Shown: in pieces, positions 41,915-49,622 of the stretch
How positions within the stretch are numbered: the first letter of the stretch is position 1
Layout: each line of letters starts with the position of its first letter
NCBI GenBank assembly: GCA_903888485.1
Contig: CAISTS010000029.1
Location: 62,001 to 126,000, forward strand
DNA: 64,000 bases
Direction of reading: 5' to 3'
DNA from: an uncultured bacterium
GTDB lineage: Bacteria > Pseudomonadota > Alphaproteobacteria > Rhodospirillales > Rhodospirillaceae
The notes under the pieces: generated by a model
The model's input: the letters and a program-made list of their open reading frames with translations, nothing else
What the model was told of the DNA's origin: nothing
Databases searched by the model: none
Position numbers and translations under genes: made by a program

Positions 41915-43330
41915 CTAGACCGGACGGGCTTCGATGACCGAAGCATTGAGGCCCTGGTCGCCGGTCGGACGGAGGCTGACGATCTCGAATCCCGCCCGGC
42001 GGCATAGCGTTTCGAAGTCGGCGGCGCTGCGTTCGCGGCCTTTCAGCAGCATCAGCATCTCGAGATCACCCCAGCGCCCGGGGTCGGGCTGGTTCGACGG
42101 CTTGAGTACGACATCGACGAGGATCAACCGGCCATCGGGCGCGATGGCCTTGCGCACGTTGGCGAGAATCTTGTCCGCGTCATAGTCATCCCAGTCGTGA
42201 AGGACGTTCTTCAGTACGTAAGCGTCGCCGCCCGCCGGCACGCTTTCAAAAAAGTTCGTGGCGACGATCTCGCAGCGTTCTGCCATAGCACGCAAGGACT
42301 CCGCGCCGGCGATGATGTGCGACTGATCGGCGAGTATGCCGCGCATGTGCGGATGTGCGGACAGAATGCCATGCAAAAGTTCGCCGCGCCCGCCCCCGAG
42401 ATCAACCACTTTGCGGAAGCGCGAGAAGTCGCAGGCCGCGAGAATCGCCCCGCGCGCCGCGATAGAGTTGGACGACATCTGGTCCTGGAACGCCTGCGCG
42501 GTTTCGGGATGGGCCGCGACGTAGTCGAAGAACGGCGTGCCGTAGGCGCGATCGAAGGCGGGCGCGCCGGTGGCGATGGTCTGGGCGAGATCGCCCCACA
42601 TCTTCCATCCCTGCTCATGGCCGTATTGCTCGGCGAGTGCCCGTACCGAATTGGGATGATCGCTGCGGAGCGTGTCGCTGCGGAGTGTGTTGGAGAAGCG
42701 CTGCTGCCCATCCTCGGCGAAGATGCCTTCGCTCGCGAGGAACAACAGAACCCGGCGCAGCGCCATGCGGTCGCCGTTTGTCGCGCGGGCAAGTTCTTCA
42801 GCCGTTTTTGGGGTTTCTTTGACGAGATCGGCAATACCGAGTTGCGTGACGACCAAGAGCGCCGATGACAGCCAATACATGGTTAGCGTGCGGCCCATCT
42901 CGGTGGCCGCGGCGGTGCCCTGTTTGTGGCGCGCGAAGAACAGCGCGTGGCGCGCTTCGGCGAGCGCGGGATCGAGTACGAGCGCTTTTTCGTAGAAGGC
43001 CACTGCTTCGGCGAAACGCCCCTGCAGCTCGAGTACCGCAGCGAGTTGGTGGTAGGCCTTCACCAGAGTCGCATCCAAGAGGATCGCTTGGCGGAAAGAA
43101 ACTTCCGCATCCTCGAGGCGTCCTGCCGCTTGATAAATGCCCGCAAGATTGGCATGCAGGATGCCGAGCGCCGGGCTCCCGGCGATGGCGCGTTGCATCA
43201 ACGTGACGGCTTGGTCGAAACGCCCGGCGCGGCGATGCTCGGCGGCCTCGCGCGCGAGCTCGGCAAGCTGCGGCAGCGCCGGTGTGTTGCCAGTCTGCTT
43301 GCGCGCGGCGCGGCGTTCGTTGCGGTTCAT
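41915..43330 (-). CDS. Fusion of TPR repeats to a plant-type O-methyltransferase domain
   Basis: A 471-residue protein. Residues about 20-135 hold three TPR units (ILHANLAGIYQAAGRLEDAE, VKAYHQLAAVLELQGRFAEA). The rest is a Methyltransf_2-type enzyme: a dimerisation domain (TMYWLSSALLVVTQLGIADL), KVVDLGGGRGELL (SAM binding), and LKNVLHDWDDYDADKILANV with the catalytic His-Asp pattern HDW. It would methylate a hydroxyl of an aromatic or carotenoid-like substrate. The repeated LRSDTLRSD reflects a 15-bp tandem duplication in the DNA. Single gene. Confidence 0.88.
   Translation of the reverse strand: MNRNERRAARKQTGNTPALPQLAELAREAAEHRRAGRFDQAVTLMQRAIAGSPALGILHANLAGIYQAAGRLEDAEVSFRQAILLDATLVKAYHQLAAVLELQGRFAEAVAFYEKALVLDPALAEARHALFFARHKQGTAAATEMGRTLTMYWLSSALLVVTQLGIADLVKETPKTAEELARATNGDRMALRRVLLFLASEGIFAEDGQQRFSNTLRSDTLRSDHPNSVRALAEQYGHEQGWKMWGDLAQTIATGAPAFDRAYGTPFFDYVAAHPETAQAFQDQMSSNSIAARGAILAACDFSRFRKVVDLGGGRGELLHGILSAHPHMRGILADQSHIIAGAESLRAMAERCEIVATNFFESVPAGGDAYVLKNVLHDWDDYDADKILANVRKAIAPDGRLILVDVVLKPSNQPDPGRWGDLEMLMLLKGRERSAADFETLCRRAGFEIVSLRPTGDQGLNASVIEARPV
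42661..42690. repeat. 15-bp tandem duplication inside the TPR-methyltransferase gene
   Basis: CGCTGCGGAGCGTGT is followed directly by CGCTGCGGAGTGTGT, one mismatch. It keeps the frame and duplicates five codons (TLRSD twice on the minus strand). Confidence 0.9.
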
Positions 43331-43400
43331 ATGACGATTTTAAAGCACATGCGGATGCCATAAACTACTAGGGAATATGTCCAACTTCAGGGAGCGTCAC

Positions 43401-43820
43401 GTGAGCAAGACCATCGCCAAAGCCTCTATCTCCAAGGAAACCGCGCAGAAGCTGCTGGCCGCCGCCGAAAAGGCCGCGGCCGACATGGGCGTGCCGATGT
43501 GCATCGCCGTGTGCGATGAGTCGGGCATTCTGAAAGCGTTCGTGCGCATGGACGGCGCGGCATTGCTGTCCGTCGATATCGCGCAGAACAAGGCCTATAC
43601 GGCTATTTCCTTCGGCATGCCGACGCACGGCTGGTTCGACTTCATCAAGAACGATCCGCCGCTCTTGCACGGCATCACCCACACCCCGCGCCTGGTCGTC
43701 TTCGGCGGCGGCTACCCGGTGGAGATCGACGGCCAGGTCGTCGGCGGCATCGGCGTCAGCGGCGGCCACTACAGCCAGGACATGAAGGTGGCCGAAGCGG
43801 CGCTGAAGGCGATCGCCTAG
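43401..43820 (+). CDS. GlcG/HbpS-family (DUF336) haem- or cobalamin-binding-like protein
   Basis: A 139-residue protein. GTG 43401 follows GGGAGCGTCAC and is preferred; an in-frame ATG at 43377 would add eight residues. The fold markers are MGVPMCIAVCDESGILKAFVRMDGA, NKAYTAISFGMPT and VFGGGYPVEIDGQVVGGIGVSGG, the PF03928 consensus. Members bind haem or are encoded beside diol dehydratases and glycolate genes, and their precise function is unclear. Convergent with the frameshifted PEP mutase-family gene (CTAG overlap). Confidence 0.9.
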   Translation: MSKTIAKASISKETAQKLLAAAEKAAADMGVPMCIAVCDESGILKAFVRMDGAALLSVDIAQNKAYTAISFGMPTHGWFDFIKNDPPLLHGITHTPRLVVFGGGYPVEIDGQVVGGIGVSGGHYSQDMKVAEAALKAIA

Positions 43821-44660
43821 TCTTTATCGGCGTGGCGGCGCTCGAAGTCATAGACGTCGGGAAACCCGATCATCGTTGTGAAGTCGGCGAAGGGCATGAG
43901 CGGCGGCTTGGCGCCGCCGCCCTTCAACGCCGCATAGGCTTGCGTGAGCGCGGCCGAAGCAGCGAGCAATCCTGTCACCGGGAAAAGCGCGATACGGAAG
44001 CCCATGGCCTCGAGCTCCTTCGGCGCATAAATCGGCGTCTTGCCGCCATCGACCATGTTCGCGACGAGCGGCACATCGAAAGCGCTGCTAATCGTGCGCA
44101 GCTCGGCTTCGCTTTCGGGGGATTCGATAAACAGCACGTCGGCTCCGGCTTTGAGGTAGGCCTCGGCGCGGCGTAGCGCTTCGTCGAGGCCGAGGCTGGA
44201 ACGTGCATCGGTGCGCGCGATGATGATGAAGTCGCGGCTTGTCCGCGTCTCGGCGGCAACTTCGATTTTCTTGACCATGTCGGCGGCCGAGATCACGCGC
44301 CGGCCGGGCGTGTGGCCACATTTTTTAGGGACTTCCTGATCCTCGAGCTGGATGCCGGCGGCACCGGCCTTCTCATAGCCCTGGATGGCGTGCCGCACAT
44401 TCAGCAGTCCGCCAAAAGCCGGTGTCGCCGTCGGCGATCAGCGGCGTCTTGCCGCCCGCCAACAGGCGCACGCGGGATTCAACATCGGCGAAGCTGGCGA
44501 GGCCCGCATCCGGCAAGCCGAGGTGCGATGCCGCCACGCCAAAGCCCGTCATATATAAAGTCTCGAAACCCATCGCGTCGGCGATGCGCATCGAGACCAT
44601 GTCGTAGATGCCGGGCGCGACGACAATACGCCGCTCTTGCAACCGCTTCTTGAGGCTCAC
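43817..44660 (-). pseudogene. Isocitrate lyase / PEP mutase-family gene with one frameshift
   Basis: From ATG 44660 the minus strand encodes VVAPGIYDMVSMRIADAMGF, GKTPLIADGDTGF, then changes frame and continues with LLNVRHAIQGYEKAGAAGIQ, LEDQEVPKKCGH, FIIIARTDARSSLGLDEALR and VANMVDGGKTP, ending at 43817. Both halves fit the ICL/PEPM family, with the DGDTGFG and EDQ-xPKKCGH active-site motifs. The break lies at TTTT (plus strand AAAA 44415-44418): one T less restores DTGFGGLLNVRH. The gene is complete otherwise (about 280 residues), so it is either recently inactivated or carries a sequencing error. If intact it would be a methylisocitrate or oxaloacetate-type lyase. Confidence 0.85.
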
Positions 44661-44690
44661 CGCCGCGTCCCCTTCAACGCCAGAACTCCA

Positions 44691-45119
44691 CTAGATGCCG
44701 CGTTCGCGCAAGCGTCGATTGAAACCTCGGATGTCATCGACAAACAACTGCGGCTCGTCCTTCAGGTACGGGCGGGCCAGCGGGTTGGCATAGACGTTCA
44801 CAGCCTTCTCGCCGATGCGCCCGCGTTGGCTGATGAAGTACTTCGAAATCTCCTGGCGTTCGCCCTGCTTCATACTGGCGCTACCTTCGAAGTAGGCTTT
44901 GATTTTCTCTTCCGAGAGGCCCAGCGCGCGCATGCCGGCGATCCAACCCTCGGCGGTGGTCGGGTTGTAGCCGGTGGGGCAATCGCCATCTTCCGAATAG
45001 CTGGCGGCATAGAAATAGCCGACGGCATAGGAGCGCGATTCTTTGGCCAGGGCCGGCGCGCTCACCAGGGCGAGCGCGGCCACGGAGGCCAGCCAATGGG
45101 TCAGGGTGCGTGCGTTCAT
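44691..45119 (-). CDS. Unrecognised exported protein
   Basis: A 142-residue protein with a signal peptide (ALALVSAPALAKE) and no cysteine-rich motif; one Cys (GDCPTGYNP). The mature part (YAVGYFYAASYSEDGDCPTG, GMRALGLSEEKIKAYFEGSA) is probably mixed alpha/beta. I do not recognise the family. It lies 30 bases upstream of the frameshifted lyase gene on the same strand, so it may be co-transcribed. Confidence 0.65.
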   Translation of the reverse strand: MNARTLTHWLASVAALALVSAPALAKESRSYAVGYFYAASYSEDGDCPTGYNPTTAEGWIAGMRALGLSEEKIKAYFEGSASMKQGERQEISKYFISQRGRIGEKAVNVYANPLARPYLKDEPQLFVDDIRGFNRRLRERGI

Positions 45120-45343
45120 GTATTCCTCCCGGAGTCTTGAACTCGAAGTGTAACTTCGGCCGTAAGTGTAAGCCTGCTAAGGAAAACTGCCCACTCCTTG
45201 CTGGTCTTTTTGTTCCACGCAGTGGACTCGATGACAGGTAAGTCGGCCACCCGCTGGGGGCGTGGAAGTCGGAAATTGCGCCGGAATTATAAGCCCCTGA
45301 ACTAAACTGCTAAGGTACGGACCTGGTTGGGGGATTGGACCGG

Positions 45344-46720
45344 ATGATGGGCGCCGGGGACGCTTATGCAGCGGCGTGGCCGGCGGCCCTGGCCCGTCCG
45401 GCCGCAGCCCTTTCGGACGTGCTCGCCGGATTTGCGCACACCGAGACACTGTCGCCGGGCGCCTGCGCCGCCGGACAGGCCCTGCAGCTCGCGCGACTCC
45501 TCGCCTGGGCACGGGCCCAGGTTCCCTATTACCAAGACTCATCGTGGGCCGCGGAGGCGTCGGACAAGATCGCGCGCGGGTCGGGCGACTTCTGGGACCT
45601 CTGGCGCGGGCTGCCGCTGCTGTCCAAGCCGACCCTGCGCGCCGAGGGCGCACGTCTCAATGCCGCACGTGTACCCGAGAGCGAGTGCCCGCTCGGCCTC
45701 ACGCGAACATCGGGTTCCACGGGCATTCCGGTCGAGGTAAGCACCACCGCGCGCACGCGCCTGATCTGGGATGCACTCACCATCCGCGAGCACCTTTGGC
45801 GCGGGCGCGATTTCGCCAGCCGCCTTGGCGCCATCCGCTACTTGGCGGAACCCGCGCGCAATCCTGCCGGTATCATGGGCGCGAACTGGGGACCGCCCGT
45901 GGCGGGATACACGCGCACGGGCCCGGCCAGCGCGATCCATGTGGGCCTGACCGCTGAACACTGGCTGCGTTGGCTCGCGAATTTCAATCCGCATCAACTC
46001 CTCACCTATCCCAGCGTCGCCGAGGCGTTGCTGGACGCAGGCGATAAACCGCCGGCGCTTACCGAAGTGCGCTTGTTCTCCGAACCCGTCAGCGCCGCGC
46101 TTGAACAGCGCCTGACCAAAGAGTGGGGCGTGACGGTCGCCGAGACCTACAGCGCCAACGAAACCGGCTATATCGCTCTGCGTTGCGTGTACGGCGGTTT
46201 GCATGTGCAGTCGGAGAGCGTGCTTGTTGAGATCCTCGACGACAACGGCCGCCCTTGCGCAGAAGGCCAAAGCGGGCGCGTGGTCGTGACGCCGCTGCAC
46301 AATCTGGCGACACCTCTGATCCGCTACGACATCGGCGATTACGCCACCGTCGGCGGTGATTGCCCTTGCGGGCGAAAGCTGCCGGTGATCCGCGAAGTGC
46401 TGGGGCGCGTGCGCAACCTCGCCACGGCGCCGGACGGCGGAAGATTCTGGCCGGTGGAACTCGCGCGTATTCGTAAAGTGCAAGCCGTGCGGCAATTCCA
46501 ATACGTGCAGACGGCACAGGACAAGATCACGCTCCGCCTGGTCCTCGGCCAAGCATTGACGGAGGACGAACGCGAGGAGATCGCGCGTCTCGCGCGCGTT
46601 TCGCTCGGCCATCCTTTCGTCATCGAAATCCAATCCGTGGCATCCATCGAACGCGGTCCCACCGGCAAGTTCGAAGAGTTCCTTTCCCTTCTGGAGGCGA
46701 AGCCGTGGACGCGTGGCTGA
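45344..46720 (+). CDS. CapK / phenylacetate-CoA ligase-like adenylate-forming enzyme
   Basis: A 458-residue protein from ATG 45344 (a TTG nine bases earlier is an alternative). It has the AMP-loop LTRTSGSTGIPVEVS (about residues 121-135), EPVSAALEQRLTKEWGVTVAETYSANETG for the adenine site, RYDIGDYATVGGDCPCGRKL with the Asp and Cys pair typical of PaaK-like enzymes, and a late GPTGKFEEF. The group includes CapK proteins of capsule clusters as well as aryl-CoA ligases. The overlap with a methyltransferase and a glycosyltransferase-like gene favours a role in making or modifying a surface polysaccharide or lipid. Confidence 0.85.
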   Translation: MMGAGDAYAAAWPAALARPAAALSDVLAGFAHTETLSPGACAAGQALQLARLLAWARAQVPYYQDSSWAAEASDKIARGSGDFWDLWRGLPLLSKPTLRAEGARLNAARVPESECPLGLTRTSGSTGIPVEVSTTARTRLIWDALTIREHLWRGRDFASRLGAIRYLAEPARNPAGIMGANWGPPVAGYTRTGPASAIHVGLTAEHWLRWLANFNPHQLLTYPSVAEALLDAGDKPPALTEVRLFSEPVSAALEQRLTKEWGVTVAETYSANETGYIALRCVYGGLHVQSESVLVEILDDNGRPCAEGQSGRVVVTPLHNLATPLIRYDIGDYATVGGDCPCGRKLPVIREVLGRVRNLATAPDGGRFWPVELARIRKVQAVRQFQYVQTAQDKITLRLVLGQALTEDEREEIARLARVSLGHPFVIEIQSVASIERGPTGKFEEFLSLLEAKPWTRG

Positions 46721-47343
46721 ACCAGCTGCTCGCCGAACCCGAGATGCTGCAGATGGGCCACGGCCAGGATGCGGCGAGCCGCTCGCTGGGCCTCGGCTGG
46801 ATCTACTATGGCCTCGCGCGCGCCCTCCGGCCAAGCCGCGTCGTCATCGTCGGCTCCTGGCGCGGCTTCGTGCCATTGGTCTTCGGCAAGGCCCTCATCG
46901 ACAACGGCGACAACGGACGTGTGGTGTTCATCGATCCGTCCTATGTCGATGACTTCTGGTCCGATCCCGCGCGCACCGCTGCGCATTTCGCGCGCTTCGG
47001 CGTGGGCAACATCGGGCACCATTGCATGACTACCGAAGCTTTTGCACAGAGCGATGCCTATGCAGACCTAAAAGACGTCGGCATTCTTTTCATTGATGGC
47101 ATGCACACCGCCACAGCGGCGCGCTTCGATCATGAAGCCTTTCGCCCGCGCCTTGCGGAGAATGGCGTCACGCTATTCCACGACAGTATTTGGGTCCGCC
47201 CGTCGCGTATCTACGGCGCGGACAAAGTCTACGAACACCGCGTCAAGGACTACATCGACGCACTGCGGAACGACAAGCTCCTTGACGTGCTCGATATCGC
47301 CATCGCCGGTGGACTCACTCTCGTCCGCGAGCTCCGGTCATGA
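46705..47343 (+). CDS. Class I methyltransferase (Methyltransf_24-like)
   Basis: A 212-residue protein that starts at GTG 46705, inside the end of the CapK-like gene (16-base overlap), behind GGAGG. The central part has VVIVGSWRGFVPLVFGKAL (SAM loop, GSxRG in place of GxGxG), VVFIDPSYVDDF, and VGILFIDGMHTATAARFDHEA with the IDGxH signature of the FkbM/Methyltransf_24-type group. It is likely to modify a sugar or lipid made by this operon. Its stop overlaps the next start (ATGA). Confidence 0.8.
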   Translation: MDAWLNQLLAEPEMLQMGHGQDAASRSLGLGWIYYGLARALRPSRVVIVGSWRGFVPLVFGKALIDNGDNGRVVFIDPSYVDDFWSDPARTAAHFARFGVGNIGHHCMTTEAFAQSDAYADLKDVGILFIDGMHTATAARFDHEAFRPRLAENGVTLFHDSIWVRPSRIYGADKVYEHRVKDYIDALRNDKLLDVLDIAIAGGLTLVRELRS

Positions 47344-48260
47344 GCCTGTGGGCGGTCACGAGTTATTTCAGCCTCGGCCACGGCGCGCGGCGTCTGACCA
47401 ACTTCCGCCGCTTCCGTGAGCGCCTGGGCGCGCGACTGCTGGCCGTCGAGCTCAGTTTCGACGGCGTTTATGATCTTGCGCCAAGCGATGCTGATATCGT
47501 CATGCGCGTCGGCAACGGCGACGTCATGTGGCAGAAGGAGCGCTTGATCAATCTCGCGGTCGCATATTTGCCGGCGGATTGCACCGCCGTTGCGGTGATC
47601 GACTGCGACGTCATCTTTGCCGATGCCGCCTGGCCGCAAAAGGCGCTAGCGGCGCTCGCAACGGCTCACGTGGTACAACTCTTCGGCACGGTTCACTACC
47701 TCCCCAAATACTGGGAACCGAAGGCTCCTTTCGACAAGTTGGACGAAGGAATGCAGATCGCCATACCGCGCGGCATAGCTGCAGGCGCATCTCCAACCGC
47801 CTGCTTCAGCGACATGACGCAATTCGACCGCGGGAAGTACTCGGCGGGCATGGCCTGGGGCTATCGCCGCGACCTGCTCGCGCGCCACGGACTGTTTCAG
47901 TTCAATGTGATCGGCGGCGGCGATACCGCGGTCTCCGCTGCATGCTTCGGTGCGTTCGATGCCGTCGAGCAACGCCATCAGATGACGCCCGCGCACGGCG
48001 CTGCCTACCGCGCGTGGGCGGCACCCTGGTTCGCCGACGTCCAAGGACGGGTCTCGAATCTCGATGGCGACCTATTTCACATGTGGCACGGCGATCTCGC
48101 CAAGCGTCAGGCGCATACGCGCCATGCCAAGCTCGCCGCAAATGACTATGACCCCGCGGCGGATGTCGTTGCCGCGCCGAACCAACCGTTGCGCTGGAAC
48201 AGCGCCAAGCCCGCGCTGCATGAAACGCTCGCGCGGTTCTTTACCGAACGCGAAGGTTAG
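47340..48260 (+). CDS. GT-A-like glycosyltransferase
   Basis: A 306-residue soluble protein. CTAVAVIDCDVIFADAAWPQ supplies the DxD motif (DCD) with the usual hydrophobic strand before it; KYWEPKAPFDKLDEGM and FNVIGGGDTAVSAACFGAF supply the acceptor loop and a general-base region; the late FHMWHGDLAKRQAHTR segment is common in this family. It would transfer a sugar from a nucleotide donor. Third gene of the operon. Its stop interleaves with that of the convergent transporter gene (TTAG, 48257-48260). Confidence 0.8.
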   Translation: MSLWAVTSYFSLGHGARRLTNFRRFRERLGARLLAVELSFDGVYDLAPSDADIVMRVGNGDVMWQKERLINLAVAYLPADCTAVAVIDCDVIFADAAWPQKALAALATAHVVQLFGTVHYLPKYWEPKAPFDKLDEGMQIAIPRGIAAGASPTACFSDMTQFDRGKYSAGMAWGYRRDLLARHGLFQFNVIGGGDTAVSAACFGAFDAVEQRHQMTPAHGAAYRAWAAPWFADVQGRVSNLDGDLFHMWHGDLAKRQAHTRHAKLAANDYDPAADVVAAPNQPLRWNSAKPALHETLARFFTEREG

Positions 48261-49540
48261 ATGACGCCGATGAGATAGGCGACAATGGTCATCACCACCG
48301 TCGTCCCGAAGGCCCAGGGAAACATCGCCCGCTGCAGCGCGCCGAAGGGAACGCCCGCGCGGCCCACCAGCACGAACGCCGCGCCCACCAGCGGACTCAA
48401 CGGAAAGCCGGTGGTGGTATGGCCTAGCAGCGCCGCGCGGCCGATCTGCAGGGGATCGAGCCCGAGGCTTTTGGCGGTTTCCGTCAGCACCGGCAGCACA
48501 CCGAAATAATAGGCGTCGGGCGTGAGTGCGAGGCTGAGCGGCATGCTGGTGATGGCGACAATCGCCGGCAGGAACGCGCCCGCGCTGGCCGGCACGATTG
48601 ATACCGTCGTCGCCGAAATGGCATCAAGCATCTTGGTGCCGGTAAGGATGCCGGTGAAGATGCCGGCCGCGAACATCATGCCCGAGACCAGCACTACACT
48701 GCTCGCGTGCGAGGCGAGCTGCTTCTGCTGGTCTTCCCAACGCGGGCAATTGACGACCAACGCCACGGCAAACGCGATGATGAACAGTGCCGACAGCGGC
48801 AGCACCTCGAGCACCAGTGCGGTCAGCAGCGCGGCGGTCAGCGCGGCATTGAACCAGAACAGCCCGCGCGATCCGTCGCTCTTCTGCGGCATCAGATCCG
48901 CCACCAAGGCATCGCTGCCGGCGCCAAGGTTGAGGCGCTTGCCTTCACGGCGGCCGAGGATCGCACCGGCCACCACGGCCCACGCCAATCCGGCGACCAT
49001 CGGCACGATCAACGGATTGAAGAGCTGACTGGACTCCGCGCCCAGCATCGCCATGGCGCGCGCCGTTGGACCGCCCCAGGGCAGCATGTTCATGACGCCT
49101 GCGGAAAGGCCGATGCAGGTGGCCATCACGAGCCTGCTCATGCCGAGCCGGTCGTAGATCGGACGCAGCGCCGCGATAGTGATGAGAAACGTGGTCGAGC
49201 CGTCGCCGTCGAGCGAAACCACCGTGGTCAAAACGACGCTTGCCGCGCCGATGCGCATCGGGTCGCCCTTGGTCAGGCGCAAGATGGCGCCGATCATCGG
49301 GTCGAACAGCCCGCGGTCGATCATCAGGCCAAAATAGAGGATGGCGAAGCTGACCATGATCGCCACCGGCGCGACTTTGATCAGGCCCTCCAGCATCATC
49401 GGGCCAAGGGCCGCGCCCGTGCCTGTGAAAAGCCCAAAAACCACCGGAATCAGCACCAAAGCGACCAGCGCCGAGACGCGGCCGCTCAGTACCGCCACAA
49501 GGAACACGGCGATGGTCGCGAACCCCAATACCGTCAACAT
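48257..49540 (-). CDS. CitMHS/citrate-type organic anion transporter
   Basis: A 427-residue inner-membrane protein with about 12 spans. ATG 49540 is preferred over the in-frame ATG at 49552 because a GGGGGG site precedes it. Markers are VVSLDGDGSTTFLITIAALR and MLPWGGPTARAMAM, and in the second half ITSMPLSLALTPDAYYFGVL and LLGHTTTGFPLSPLVGAA, the paired hairpin loops of the CitM (CitMHS) family that imports metal-citrate or related dicarboxylates. It is divergent from the first tannase gene and shares its short upstream region, so the two are probably co-regulated. Confidence 0.9.
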   Translation of the reverse strand: MLTVLGFATIAVFLVAVLSGRVSALVALVLIPVVFGLFTGTGAALGPMMLEGLIKVAPVAIMVSFAILYFGLMIDRGLFDPMIGAILRLTKGDPMRIGAASVVLTTVVSLDGDGSTTFLITIAALRPIYDRLGMSRLVMATCIGLSAGVMNMLPWGGPTARAMAMLGAESSQLFNPLIVPMVAGLAWAVVAGAILGRREGKRLNLGAGSDALVADLMPQKSDGSRGLFWFNAALTAALLTALVLEVLPLSALFIIAFAVALVVNCPRWEDQQKQLASHASSVVLVSGMMFAAGIFTGILTGTKMLDAISATTVSIVPASAGAFLPAIVAITSMPLSLALTPDAYYFGVLPVLTETAKSLGLDPLQIGRAALLGHTTTGFPLSPLVGAAFVLVGRAGVPFGALQRAMFPWAFGTTVVMTIVAYLIGVI

Positions 49541-49562
49541 TTGGCCCCCCATGCACGAATTC

Positions 49563-49594
49563 TATTGTGAGTTGCCCGACTTTCGCAGCACAAT
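49563..49594. promoter_or_regulatory. Inverted repeat in the CitMHS-tannase intergenic region
   Basis: TATTGTGAGTTGC (49563-49575) and GCAGCACAAT (49585-49594) form an imperfect dyad, TTGTG..GC / GC..CACAA. The same element, perfected, precedes the second tannase gene. Lying between two divergent genes about 30 bases from one start and 25 from the other, it is a good operator candidate. Confidence 0.55.
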
Positions 49595-49622
49595 TTGAGA
49601 CACCTGTGTTCGGGAGGACATC

